Positions 18,047 through 26,067 of a stretch of DNA of 32,401 nt are shown here, in pieces. Within the stretch, counting starts at the first letter, position 1, and every line of letters starts with the position of its first letter. The translations under genes were made by a program, and so were the position numbers. The DNA lies in assembly GCA_023433345.1 (NCBI GenBank), contig JAEZDA010000079.1, positions 1-32,401 of the forward strand, in the 5' to 3' direction. Origin of the DNA: Bacteroidota bacterium. GTDB taxonomy: Bacteria > Bacteroidota > Bacteroidia > Chitinophagales > Chitinophagaceae. The notes below the pieces were generated by a model. The model had not been told where the DNA came from. It made no database searches and saw nothing but the letters and a program-made list of their open reading frames with translations.

Positions 18047-18069
18047 AAAAAAAGCAGCCCGCGGGCTGC
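18047..18069 (-). terminator. Rho-independent terminator of the pyrE-HMA unit
   Basis: The 16-base perfect palindrome gcagcccgcgggctgc (18054-18069) is preceded on the plus strand by seven A, which on the minus strand is a T tract after the stem. It therefore ends the leftward transcript; on the plus strand there is no T tract. Confidence 0.9.
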
Positions 18070-18093
18070 CTCACTTCATGTAAATCAATTTGT

Positions 18094-18432
18094 TTATTCT
18101 GGTTTTTTGCAACATTTAGGCAAACGGTTATAAGCAGATTCTTCCGCCGTAACATCGTCTGCATCGTAACCTATGTTGGCAATGGAAGCCTTGATCTCTT
18201 CAATATTCGTTCTATCTGTCAGCCAACTTACCGTAGTGGTCTTTTTCTTCACATCCACCTTCACTGAACTGATCCCATACTGCTTAAACATCGATTTTTC
18301 AATCTTGTTCTTACACATATCGCACTGAACGGTAGGCGTACTGATTACCGCTTTTTGAGAGGTTTTATTTTGGGCTGTTGCCGTAACTAAAAAGCCAAAA
18401 ACGGCCAAAAAAGTAAGTTTAAGTGTTTTCAT
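18094..18432 (-). CDS. Exported heavy-metal-associated (HMA) domain protein
   Basis: A 112-residue exported protein: signal peptide MKTLKLTFLAVFGFLVTATAQ, then a single ferredoxin-like HMA domain with the metal motif CDMC (TPTVQCDMCKNKIEKS) and the usual end GYDADDVTAE. The last residues PKCCKKPE add two more cysteines. It probably carries Cu+ or a similar soft metal in the periplasm; the exact metal cannot be read from sequence. It sits 19 bp downstream of pyrE on the same strand and ahead of a terminator, so the two are likely cotranscribed although their tasks look unrelated. Confidence 0.88.
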   Translation of the reverse strand: MKTLKLTFLAVFGFLVTATAQNKTSQKAVISTPTVQCDMCKNKIEKSMFKQYGISSVKVDVKKKTTTVSWLTDRTNIEEIKASIANIGYDADDVTAEESAYNRLPKCCKKPE

Positions 18433-18451
18433 ATCAGAGTTTTGTTCAAAT

Positions 18452-19087
18452 TTATTCTATTCCCGTCCATCCTTCGGGGTTGGTGCGCCATTTTAACAAG
18501 GAATTGACCTCATCCTCCCTGATCCTACCGTATTCTAATGCCTGGCTGATAAGTGAAGGGTAATCACTCAAAGTAATCAAGGGAACCCCTGCAGCTTTAA
18601 ACCCTTCCTCTGCTTGGGGAAATCCATATGTAAAAAGTGCGATCATACCCTGAACCTCTAATTCCGCCCTTTTAAGTACTTCGCATACCTGCAAACTGCT
18701 TTTTCCGGTGCTGATAAGGTCTTCCACAACAACCACCTTCTGACCGGCCTCAATTTTCCCCTCTATTTGGTTGCCCATGCCGTGTTCTTTTGGCTTCGGG
18801 CGTACATAAACAAAAGGAAGTTTAAGCTGGTCGGCAACCATCGCTCCCCATGCTATACCCGCTGTTGCCACACCGGCAATAACTTCTGCTGAGGGATATT
18901 CGCCGAATATGCGGGCGCTCAATTCACTTTTTATGTGATCCCTTATAAAAGGAAAGGAAAGCAGGCGCCGGTTATCGCAATATATGGGGCTTTTCCACCC
19001 GCTCGCCCATGTGAATGGCCGGTGAAGATCGAGTTTAACGGCTTCTGCTTCGAGTAATTTAGCAGCTATTGTTTTTGATTCTGACAT
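18452..19087 (-). CDS. pyrE: Orotate phosphoribosyltransferase
   Basis: Joins orotate to PRPP to make OMP, the fifth step of de novo pyrimidine synthesis, in the cytosol. The 211-residue protein has the orotate loop FTWASGWKSPIYCDNRR (25-41), the flexible RPKPKEHGMGNQIEG loop with its catalytic lysines, and the PRPP motif VVVVEDLISTGKSS (118-131). A TTG at 19105 lies inside a -7 promoter element and would precede the expected transcript start, so the ATG at 19087 is chosen. It heads a two-gene unit with the HMA gene and is divergent from the Nudix gene. Confidence 0.97.
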   Translation of the reverse strand: MSESKTIAAKLLEAEAVKLDLHRPFTWASGWKSPIYCDNRRLLSFPFIRDHIKSELSARIFGEYPSAEVIAGVATAGIAWGAMVADQLKLPFVYVRPKPKEHGMGNQIEGKIEAGQKVVVVEDLISTGKSSLQVCEVLKRAELEVQGMIALFTYGFPQAEEGFKAAGVPLITLSDYPSLISQALEYGRIREDEVNSLLKWRTNPEGWTGIE

Positions 19088-19102
19088 TGCAATATGTACC
19101 GG

Positions 19103-19110
19103 CAAAGATA
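19103..19110 (-). promoter_or_regulatory. -7 promoter element of pyrE
   Basis: On the minus strand TATCTTTG, a full TAnnTTTG match, 15 bases before the ATG at 19087. It fixes the pyrE start downstream of the alternative TTG at 19105. Confidence 0.6.
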
Positions 19111-19139
19111 ATGACGGAGGGCGTTTAATGGCTCCTGCT

Positions 19140-19147
19140 TATTTTTA
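19140..19147 (+). promoter_or_regulatory. Possible -7 element of the Nudix gene
   Basis: TATTTTTA differs from TAnnTTTG only in the last base and lies five bases before the ATG at 19153, the same spacing as at 17568 and 27770. Confidence 0.4.
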
Positions 19148-19152
19148 CAAAA

Positions 19153-19791
19153 ATGCGCATGATGTTCATCACAATTTATTTTAACGACACTCCATTGTAC
19201 CTGTGTAAACAAACAAATGAGAAACTCGATGATCTGCGCACCCAGCCGGGAGTAGTCTATTCCTCCGATATTTCAAAAGAGGCTGTGCGGCAGTTCATAA
19301 ATGAAGTGCAACAGAAGAATGTGATTTCCGGCATTCTTTGCAATCGCGATTTCGAAACACTCAGGGATATTTTTTTTGACAACTTTCTTTTCATAGAAGC
19401 TGCCGGTGGAATTGTTCAAAATGCAGATAAGGAGATATTATTCATTTTCAGAAAAGGAAAGTGGGATTTACCAAAAGGCAAGCTGGATACTAATGAAGAC
19501 GCCGAAAGCTGCGCCCGCCGTGAGATCGAAGAAGAAACAGGTGTCACCGGATTAATGTTGAAATATAAAGTTGGTAGTACCTTTCACGTTTATGAGGAAA
19601 AAGGTATTAAGATCTTAAAGGAAAGTCACTGGTTCTTTTATCGCACAGATTTTTCAGGCAACTTAAGGCCACAACTTAATGAAGACATCACTGAGGCGAA
19701 ATGGATCCCTACGCGCGATATCAAGATTCCGATGGCGAATTCCTATGCCACAATCCGCAATATCATGCACGAGTTTTTTGACAAGCCCTGA
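19153..19791 (+). CDS. Nudix hydrolase
   Basis: Pyrophosphohydrolase of nucleoside-diphosphate-linked compounds, with unknown substrate. The 212-residue protein has a complete Nudix box at 109-131 (GKLDTN-E-DAESCAR-REIEEETGV; all signature residues present), preceded by an AAGGIV strand. The first 85 residues form an additional N-terminal segment that is not part of the Nudix fold and that I do not recognise. The same kind of extended protein appears beside pyrE in other Bacteroidota, from memory. Its stop codon directly abuts that of the convergent barrel protein gene (19789-19794 reads tgatca). Confidence 0.92.
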   Translation: MRMMFITIYFNDTPLYLCKQTNEKLDDLRTQPGVVYSSDISKEAVRQFINEVQQKNVISGILCNRDFETLRDIFFDNFLFIEAAGGIVQNADKEILFIFRKGKWDLPKGKLDTNEDAESCARREIEEETGVTGLMLKYKVGSTFHVYEEKGIKILKESHWFFYRTDFSGNLRPQLNEDITEAKWIPTRDIKIPMANSYATIRNIMHEFFDKP

Positions 19792-21297
19792 TCACCTCTT
19801 TTTCGACCGCCAAAGATCATAGCGGATGAATGCATTCAAAGATTGATTTTTCTTTTCTGCGGGAAGACCCGTTTGCGGGTCTGTGTACTTGATGTAAGGC
19901 TGTAAACCCTGAGCGTACCTGAATCCAATAGAGAAGCGCCTCCAGCGATACTGGGTTTCCGCAATCCATTGAAAGGAATTTGAAACAAAGGCCGAATCTC
20001 TTCCGTTTTGTACGAGGTTGGAAGACAGCAATGTGTCAAGGTTACTACCGGGAATGCGTAAACGAACATCTTCCTGACGCACGGCGCGGGTGAATTTATT
20101 ATATGCTATCCCAACTCCTACACTCCAGTTCTTCAGAACGAAATAATTGAAGGTTAAAGGAACCTGGTGATAAAAGGTTTTCTTGAGTGTTTTGGTTGCA
20201 GTGACCGAATTTTGAAATGTATCTGTGGAGGTTTTGCTGCTGTAAACAAACTCTTTTACATTATTGGGGGCGCCGTACCTGAATTCGGTTTGAAGGAACC
20301 ATCGCGGTTTCAATGCGCGGAAATAGACTGATGGGATATAATCACTTAAGGAGCCCTTCCGGCCCATAAAGTCGTAAGGGACGGGCTTTTCACCATCTAC
20401 CGGAATAATTTGGTTAACAGCAAGGCCTGCTGCAAAAGTGAAAGGTTTCTTCGCCTTTTTTTTGTCTGCGGAATCTTTCTTGCTGATAATGCTATCTGCA
20501 GAAAGTTCTTTCGCCAGGCTATTTTTCGTAAGGCTCAACACTTTTTTTAAACTGTCAGCTTCTTGAGCCATCCGCAAAGTATCTGCCTGGGGTGAAACTT
20601 CTATCTTTTCACCTTCGGAATCAACTTCTGAACCCCCAGTTTCCACCGCTTTCTCCATCTCAAGCTCTACATTGCCCGAATGCTGCTTCGGGTTACTATC
20701 AAAGGCATTAGCCTTCCCGCCCGTCTTACGTGATTTGGATGAAGATCTTCTCTTTACTTTACCAGGCTCGTTTTCCCTTTTAATCACCGGTGATGAAGTT
20801 GAACTCACGCTATCACCAATCGAACCGTTGGGCCGCAAGTTATTATTATCATGGATCTTGCCTTCATGCGCGCCATTTCCATCATTGCTTGCGGGCTGTG
20901 TACCCGAAGAAGAAATGTTTTCAATATCACCTCTGGCAGGGGTCGATTGACCGGCCGGGAGATTTGTTGATCCTGTACTAACGGTATCGCCTGAACGACT
21001 TTCAAAAATTGCCGGATCCTCTTTCCCTGATCCCCTTTTTTGAATTAGTGATGCAGGGGAACTTTCCGTGGCCTTATTTCTTTGATGGGAATACCAAAAT
21101 ACAATACCAAGCCCCAAAATGAGGAGCCCAAGAACCCATGGCAGGCAACCCCTGAACCATAAAGGTATCAATGGCCTGTCATCATCCTTTTCCTCCAACA
21201 GCTTCTTCATTTCCTCCCATGCCTTATCCTCTTCAGGAACGGGCAGATTACGAAGCTTGTCTGCCAGAAATTGTTCATATGGTGTCAGTTCCTTCAA
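19792..21297 (-). CDS. Dma-like trans-envelope anti-sigma factor candidate with C-terminal barrel
   Basis: A 501-residue protein with an unusual layout. Residues 1-45 are charged and helical (cytoplasmic; KAWEEMKKLLEEKDDD). One hydrophobic helix follows at about 46-69. About 200 residues of Ser/Asn/Gly/Lys-rich linker come next, with a short coiled-coil-like stretch near 240-265. From about 280 to the end, alternating aromatic strands (RWFLQTEFRYG, WSVGVGIAYNKF, FSIGFRYAQGL, LNAFIRYDLW) form a probable outer-membrane beta-barrel. This matches the plan of the dual-membrane-spanning anti-sigma factors (Dma) described in Bacteroides thetaiotaomicron. The TTG start overlaps the sigma factor stop as TTGA, so the two are translationally coupled. 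The anti-sigma role is inferred from layout and neighbour. Confidence 0.75.
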   Translation of the reverse strand: MKELTPYEQFLADKLRNLPVPEEDKAWEEMKKLLEEKDDDRPLIPLWFRGCLPWVLGLLILGLGIVFWYSHQRNKATESSPASLIQKRGSGKEDPAIFESRSGDTVSTGSTNLPAGQSTPARGDIENISSSGTQPASNDGNGAHEGKIHDNNNLRPNGSIGDSVSSTSSPVIKRENEPGKVKRRSSSKSRKTGGKANAFDSNPKQHSGNVELEMEKAVETGGSEVDSEGEKIEVSPQADTLRMAQEADSLKKVLSLTKNSLAKELSADSIISKKDSADKKKAKKPFTFAAGLAVNQIIPVDGEKPVPYDFMGRKGSLSDYIPSVYFRALKPRWFLQTEFRYGAPNNVKEFVYSSKTSTDTFQNSVTATKTLKKTFYHQVPLTFNYFVLKNWSVGVGIAYNKFTRAVRQEDVRLRIPGSNLDTLLSSNLVQNGRDSAFVSNSFQWIAETQYRWRRFSIGFRYAQGLQPYIKYTDPQTGLPAEKKNQSLNAFIRYDLWRSKKR

Positions 21298-21842
21298 ATC
21301 TTTGATTCCATTTCAATTAAATGTTTCAGTTTTTTCCTCGCTTCGCTAAAGTGCCATTTACTGGTCCCCTCGCTGATCTTCAGCATCTGAGCGATCTCCC
21401 TATGTCCATATCCTTCCAGGGCAAACAGGTTGAATACTGCCCGCGTAGCAGGGGCGAGTTGTCTAACCATATTCAGGATGGATTGTTGGGAAATGCGTGA
21501 ATACACTTCGGGATCTACCTCACCGCCCGAACTCTCTTCCAGTTCCCCGGTGCGAGGAATATTTTTGTCAGCCCGAACCTGGTCTAAACAATTGTTAACA
21601 ATGATGGTTCGGATCCAGGTATACAAACTTCCTTTTGATGCATCAAACTTGTCTAATCCGCGAAACACTTTCAAAAATCCGGTGTTAAGCACAGACATTG
21701 CATCTGATTCACTTTTGGTGTAACGCAGGCATAGGTTCATCATGGCCTTATAATAAGACCTGTAGAGCTGCTCCTGTGCCTTTCGGTCACCGATCTTACA
21801 GCCTTCTACAACAAGATCAATATTTGCTCCTTCTATACTCAA
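21294..21842 (-). CDS. ECF-type RNA polymerase sigma factor
   Basis: A 182-residue sigma-70 family protein of the ECF group. Region 2 covers about residues 24-90 (EQLYRSYYKAMMNLCLRYTKS ... GSLYTWIRTIIVNNCLD). Region 4 covers about 120-178 and includes the helix-turn-helix EGYGHREIAQMLKISEGTSK followed by RKKLKHLI. Regions 1.1 and 3 are absent, as expected. The best start is a TTG at 21842, since no earlier in-frame ATG was found, and the exact start is uncertain. The downstream gene overlaps by four bases and encodes the likely anti-sigma partner. Target promoters cannot be read from the window. Confidence 0.93.
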   Translation of the reverse strand: MSIEGANIDLVVEGCKIGDRKAQEQLYRSYYKAMMNLCLRYTKSESDAMSVLNTGFLKVFRGLDKFDASKGSLYTWIRTIIVNNCLDQVRADKNIPRTGELEESSGGEVDPEVYSRISQQSILNMVRQLAPATRAVFNLFALEGYGHREIAQMLKISEGTSKWHFSEARKKLKHLIEMESKI

Positions 21843-21911
21843 TAAAGAAGAGTAATCAACTATTTTGTTTTAATATACGGGTGGAAATTAAAAAAGGTTG
21901 GGAAAGCAGCC

Positions 21912-22337
21912 TTATTTTTTCGGGATGATTGCAACGGTAAGTCGTGAAGCACAAACAAGTTTTTGCTCATCATCCTCAATCCGGATCTCCCAAACATGGG
22001 TTGACCGGCCGAGGTGGAGGGGTCGCGCCGTTGCTGTAACAAAGCCGTTTTTAGCCGACCTAAGATGGTTAGCGTTTATTTCCAGCCCCACACACATAAA
22101 TTGGGACTGATCGATGACGAGTGCTGAACCAATACTTCCTATGGTTTCTGCCAATGCGCAACTTGCGCCACCATGAAGCAGCCCGTACGGTTGTTTGGTT
22201 TTAGAATTCACGGGCATGCGTAGCCGAAGGTAATCCGGACCAATGGCCACCCATTCCATTTCCAGAAACTCGGCCATTGTACCCGGCATGATGTGTTCAA
22301 CGTCGGATAGCTGTAAAGCTTTATTAAACCAGATCAT
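21912..22337 (-). CDS. menI: Hotdog-fold acyl-CoA thioesterase, MenI (YdiI)-like
   Basis: Probable 1,4-dihydroxy-2-naphthoyl-CoA thioesterase of menaquinone synthesis. The 141-residue protein has the hotdog signature TKQPYGLLHGGAS with the catalytic Glu64 in LAETIGS, then GLEINANHLRSA and ATARPLHLG, all closely matching what I recall of E. coli YdiI/MenI. Length fits. Its ATG overlaps the coaD stop as ATGA, so translation is coupled to coaD. Members of this group act on several aryl- and acyl-CoAs, so the exact substrate is inferred. Menaquinone is the usual quinone of Bacteroidota. Confidence 0.85.
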   Translation of the reverse strand: MIWFNKALQLSDVEHIMPGTMAEFLEMEWVAIGPDYLRLRMPVNSKTKQPYGLLHGGASCALAETIGSIGSALVIDQSQFMCVGLEINANHLRSAKNGFVTATARPLHLGRSTHVWEIRIEDDEQKLVCASRLTVAIIPKK

Positions 22338-22819
22338 GAAGCATATTGTTTGTTGCGGATAGTATCATTCACCGCTTCCGGCAGAAATTGTGATGCATCA
22401 CCGCCATTTTTTATCACGTCCCTTACTAATGTTGATGCTACTGAAGTGTATTGCGGGAGACATGTAAGGAAGACAGTTTCCACGTTCTCCTTTAAACTTC
22501 TGTTCATATCGGCGATTGCTTTCTCATACTCGAAATCGTTCACATACCTGATACCCCGCAGTATAAATCCCGCTCCGACAGCTTCACAGGCCGAAACTGT
22601 CAGCCCATCATAAATCACTGCACCAACCTTCTCATTTCCCCTATAGATATCCTTTATCCATTGCAGTCGTTGCTGGTCGGAGAACATCGGTTGTTTGTTC
22701 ATATTCCTCCCGATACCAACAATCAATCTATCAAACAGCGGAAGTGCGCGGTCAATTATATCTTTATGACCCAGAGTAAATGGATCAAATGTGCCGGGAA
22801 AAAGACAGATTCGTTGCAT
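22334..22819 (-). CDS. coaD: Phosphopantetheine adenylyltransferase
   Basis: Fourth step of coenzyme A synthesis: transfers AMP from ATP to 4'-phosphopantetheine. The 161-residue protein starts MQRICLFPGTFDPFTLGH, with the nucleotidyltransferase motif (T/H)xGH as TLGH at 15-18. It also has the GIRYVNDFEYE segment and the C-terminal VASTLVRD motif that matches the family ISSTxVR. An in-frame start at 22861 would add 14 residues overlapping pyrB, so the ATG at 22819 is used. It is 16 bp from pyrB upstream and overlaps menI downstream. Confidence 0.96.
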   Translation of the reverse strand: MQRICLFPGTFDPFTLGHKDIIDRALPLFDRLIVGIGRNMNKQPMFSDQQRLQWIKDIYRGNEKVGAVIYDGLTVSACEAVGAGFILRGIRYVNDFEYEKAIADMNRSLKENVETVFLTCLPQYTSVASTLVRDVIKNGGDASQFLPEAVNDTIRNKQYAS

Positions 22820-22835
22820 ATAGTAAAAGTATAGC

Positions 22836-23771
22836 TTATGATCGGTTAAGGCCTCCGCCAAGCAGGTAAAGTACGGCCATTCTTACTGCCACGCCATTTT
22901 CTACCTGTTGCAGAATGATCGATTCATTTCCATCTGCCACGTCGCTGTCAATTTCAACCCCGCGATTAATCGGCCCCGGATGCATGATAACGATCTTCTT
23001 GCTTAATGAATCCAGCAACTTTCTCGTTATACCGTAGGAGAGATTGTACTCCCGAAGTGATGAAAATAATACCTGATTCTGCCTCTCCAACTGGATCCTC
23101 AGCACATTGGCCACATCACACCATTCAAGCGCATTTCTGAGGTTGTATTCAACATCAACATCAAGAGCCTCCTTGATGTAATAAGGAATCAATGTAGGAG
23201 GACCGGCGACTTTCACTTCCGCACCCATCTTTTTGAGCAGGTAAATATTACTCAAAGCAACGCGTGAATGCATGATGTCACCGATCAAAACCACACGCTT
23301 TCCTTCCAGGCTTCCTGTTTTCTCCTTTATTGAAAATGCATCCAGAAGGGCCTGTGTCGGATGTTCATTTATTCCATCGCCTGCATTAATGATAGCAGTT
23401 CCCGGCAGATGCTTTGCCAAAAAATGGGGTGCTCCGCTTGCACTGTGCCGCATAACCACCATATCAACCTTCATTGCGAGAATATTATTCACCGTATCCA
23501 AAAGGGTTTCGCCCTTTGATACAGAAGATGATGAAGTAGCGAAGTTTATTGTATCGGCACTGAGGCGTTTTTCAGCAAGTTCAAATGAAATTCTCGTGCG
23601 GGTGGAATTTTCGTAGAACAGGTTCACGATGGTAACGTCGCGCAGTGAAGGAACTTTCTTTATTGGTCTTTGTAATACTTCTTTAAACTGTTCTGCCGTA
23701 GTAAGAATCGTGGAAATGTCAGAAGCGTTAAGATCTTTAATGCCTAGCAGATGTTTTGTGGATAGTTGCAT
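22836..23771 (-). CDS. pyrB: Aspartate carbamoyltransferase catalytic subunit
   Basis: Second step of de novo pyrimidine synthesis: condenses carbamoyl phosphate with aspartate. The 311-residue protein has the carbamoyl-phosphate loop YENSTRTR (53-60), a SSSVSKGETLLDT loop, HPTQALLD (137-144) and the aspartate-site MHPGPINRGVE. Length and motifs are those of the class found without a pyrI regulatory subunit; none is next to it. It follows pyrR by 15 bp, so PyrR and PyrB are made from one message. Confidence 0.97.
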   Translation of the reverse strand: MQLSTKHLLGIKDLNASDISTILTTAEQFKEVLQRPIKKVPSLRDVTIVNLFYENSTRTRISFELAEKRLSADTINFATSSSSVSKGETLLDTVNNILAMKVDMVVMRHSASGAPHFLAKHLPGTAIINAGDGINEHPTQALLDAFSIKEKTGSLEGKRVVLIGDIMHSRVALSNIYLLKKMGAEVKVAGPPTLIPYYIKEALDVDVEYNLRNALEWCDVANVLRIQLERQNQVLFSSLREYNLSYGITRKLLDSLSKKIVIMHPGPINRGVEIDSDVADGNESIILQQVENGVAVRMAVLYLLGGGLNRS

Positions 23772-23786
23772 TAAAAAACAAAATTA

Positions 23787-24365
23787 TCATTTTTCACCGG
23801 AAATCAGAGACACAACAATTTGTCCCTTATCATTCCGGATAAGCTTTACTTTATCTCTTGCATCGGTCGGGATGTCGATGCCCTTGTATCCTGCTTCAAT
23901 GGGAAACTGGCGATGTTCCTTACGATCAACAAGAACACATAACTCCACGCGAGCCGGTCTGCCATAATCAAGGAGCACGTCTAAAGCAGCCTTGATCGTT
24001 CTTCCTGTAAAGAGTACATCATCCACGAGTATCACTTGTAGCCCATCGATACCGAATGGAATATTCATCTTGTCTGGCGAAAGAATTTTCTGGTGAAGGT
24101 CATCCCGGTAGAAAGTAATATCCAGTTGTCCATACCGAACTTTTTCATTGCCAACCTTGCTTTCAAGGTACTTAACAAGAATATCGGCAAGAACAACTCC
24201 TCCCTGCTGAATGCCAATTATCGCTGCATTTTCGAGCGAAGGATGTTTTGCAAGAATAAGGTCTCCAAGAGACTCCACAGATCTTTGAAAATCCTCCGTG
24301 TTTAATATTATTTTCAATCTTTTTGTGGCTTTATTTTTCTCTGAGGAAGGGATAACGGTAGTCAA
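23787..24365 (-). CDS. pyrR: PyrR: pyr regulator / uracil phosphoribosyltransferase
   Basis: A 192-residue PyrR-family protein. In Bacillus, PyrR binds pyr mRNA and also makes UMP from uracil and PRPP. Present here are GIQQGGVVLA, the family signature DITFYRDDL and the PRPP loop VILVDDVLFTGRT (111-123). It starts 35 bases inside the end of pruA, an overlap that suggests coupling. I found no anti-terminator or attenuator stem in front of pyrB, and the 15-bp gap is too short for one. A salvage-enzyme role, or control of messages elsewhere, is therefore as likely as local attenuation. A later TTG in the LKIILNTEDF segment is a less likely start. Confidence 0.94.
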   Translation of the reverse strand: MTTVIPSSEKNKATKRLKIILNTEDFQRSVESLGDLILAKHPSLENAAIIGIQQGGVVLADILVKYLESKVGNEKVRYGQLDITFYRDDLHQKILSPDKMNIPFGIDGLQVILVDDVLFTGRTIKAALDVLLDYGRPARVELCVLVDRKEHRQFPIEAGYKGIDIPTDARDKVKLIRNDKGQIVVSLISGEK

Positions 24366-25965
24366 CCGCCGATGTGAAAGTTTCCTTTATCGTTCTTGCG
24401 CTCAACCACCTGTAAAGATTAAGCATGCTTCCTGCCTTATCATTCGTACCGCTTGCTCTGGCTCCTCCAAAAGGCTGCTGACCAACAACTGCCCCTGTTG
24501 GCTTGTCGTTGATATAAAAATTCCCGGCGCTGTTTCTCAACCTGTTTACCGCAGTTTCAATTGCATACCTGTCGCGTGCAATCACAGCTCCCGTAAGCGC
24601 ATAAGGAGAGGTTCCGTCTACAAGTTTTAAGGTTTCTTCATATTTATTTTCATCATAAACATAAATTGTAAGAACGGGCCCGAACAACTCTTCGCACATC
24701 GTTGCATATTTCGGATCAGTAGTTTCAATGATTGTTGGTTCAATGAAATAACCTTTTGTTTTATCGCAGGTTCCTCCGGCAATTACACGGGCTCCGCTGT
24801 TGCGTTTACGTGCATTTCTGATATAATTCTCAAGCTTGTCAAAACTCTTTTCATCGATAACCGCGTTGATGAAATTGGTAAAATCTTCTACTGTTCCCAT
24901 CTTCATCGTTCCTATTTCAGCGATAAGTTTTTTCTTTACCTCTGCGGCTATATTTGAAGGGAGATATGCTCTTGATGCTGCAGAGCATTTCTGACCCTGG
25001 TATTCAAAAGCACCTCTCGCAAGGGCGGCGACCACCACATCAGGATCTGCAGAAGAATGGGCGATCACGAAGTCTTTACCTCCGGTTTCTCCAACAATGC
25101 GCGGGTAAGATTTATAAACAGGAATGTTTTTACCAATGGTTTCCCACATTGCGTTGAAAACGCCGGTACTTCCTGTAAAATGAAGCCCTGCAAAATCGGG
25201 ATGATTGAACACCACCTCGCCTATCGTGGGGCCGTCAACATATACAAGGTTTATCACTCCGTCAGGAAGGCCTGCTTCCTTTAAAATGCGCATAAACATT
25301 TGGGCGCTGAACACCTGGTTATTGGCGCATTTCCAAACAACAACATTACCGCACATTGCAGCGCTGGTCGGAAGGTTTCCGCCAATTGCAGTGAAATTAA
25401 ATGGAGTTAAAGCAAAAACAAATCCTTCAAGCGGGCGATACTCCACCCGGTTGTTTATACCGGGCGCACTTATTGGTTGCTGGCGATAAATTTCGCTGAG
25501 ATAATGAACATTAAACCTTAGGAAATCTATCAGTTCACATGCTGCATCAATCTCTGCCTGGTAAGCATTCTTACTTTGGCCAAGCATTGTGGTTGCATTG
25601 ATATAAGGGCGATATTTTCCTGCAAGAAGATCTGCTGCCTTCAAAAAAATATTTGCACGATTTTCCCAACTCATAGACGCCCATCGATCACGCGCTTTCA
25701 GGGCAGCATTGATCGCCTTCTTCACATGACCCGCATCACCGGTATGAAATACACCGAGTACATGGCGATGCTCATGAGGCGGCCGCAGTTCCTGGGTTCT
25801 GCCCGTTCGAATTTCATCTCCACCTATATACATAGGCACATCGATCTTTTCTGATTTCAATTCTTTCAAAGCATTCTTCAAAGCTGCTTTCTCTGCACTT
25901 CCCGGTGCATAATTCAGAACGGGTTCGTTAGTGGGAATTGGATAGTGGAAATCGCCGAAGTTCAT
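24331..25965 (-). CDS. pruA: L-glutamate gamma-semialdehyde dehydrogenase (P5C dehydrogenase)
   Basis: Oxidises glutamate semialdehyde (from pyrroline-5-carboxylate) to glutamate with NAD+, the second step of proline breakdown. The 544-residue aldehyde dehydrogenase contains LTPFNFTAIGGNLP (186-199), the NAD-site HFTGSTGVF (262-270), the general base Glu293 in VGETGGKDF, and the catalytic Cys327 in YQGQKCSAAS. The C-terminal PFGGARASGTNDK is also present. Length and N-terminus match the stand-alone bacterial and mitochondrial form and not the PutA fusion. No proline dehydrogenase is nearby. Its end overlaps the start of pyrR by 35 bp. Confidence 0.96.
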   Translation of the reverse strand: MNFGDFHYPIPTNEPVLNYAPGSAEKAALKNALKELKSEKIDVPMYIGGDEIRTGRTQELRPPHEHRHVLGVFHTGDAGHVKKAINAALKARDRWASMSWENRANIFLKAADLLAGKYRPYINATTMLGQSKNAYQAEIDAACELIDFLRFNVHYLSEIYRQQPISAPGINNRVEYRPLEGFVFALTPFNFTAIGGNLPTSAAMCGNVVVWKCANNQVFSAQMFMRILKEAGLPDGVINLVYVDGPTIGEVVFNHPDFAGLHFTGSTGVFNAMWETIGKNIPVYKSYPRIVGETGGKDFVIAHSSADPDVVVAALARGAFEYQGQKCSAASRAYLPSNIAAEVKKKLIAEIGTMKMGTVEDFTNFINAVIDEKSFDKLENYIRNARKRNSGARVIAGGTCDKTKGYFIEPTIIETTDPKYATMCEELFGPVLTIYVYDENKYEETLKLVDGTSPYALTGAVIARDRYAIETAVNRLRNSAGNFYINDKPTGAVVGQQPFGGARASGTNDKAGSMLNLYRWLSARTIKETFTSAVDYRYPFLREK

Positions 25966-25971
25966 GAGGTT

Positions 25972-26005
25972 GATTTGATGATTTGGAAATTTGGTGATTT
26001 GATAA
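25972..26005. repeat. AT-rich GATTTG-type repeat, copy 1
   Basis: gatttgatgatttgg and following bases, in the GATTTG orientation. It shares 14 bases (25973-25986, atttgatgatttgg) in inverted form with 26601-26620, so the pair flanks the four-helix-bundle gene. I recall similar low-complexity intergenic repeats in Chitinophagaceae. Confidence 0.7.
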
Positions 26006-26067
26006 TAATAGAATGATCCTCAATTCTATCATTAACTTATATGCCTGCAAAGTAAGAAGATATTCTG

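Noticed and set aside
23772..23786. Attenuator expected between pyrR and pyrB
   Set aside because: The gap is 15 bases and holds no stem.
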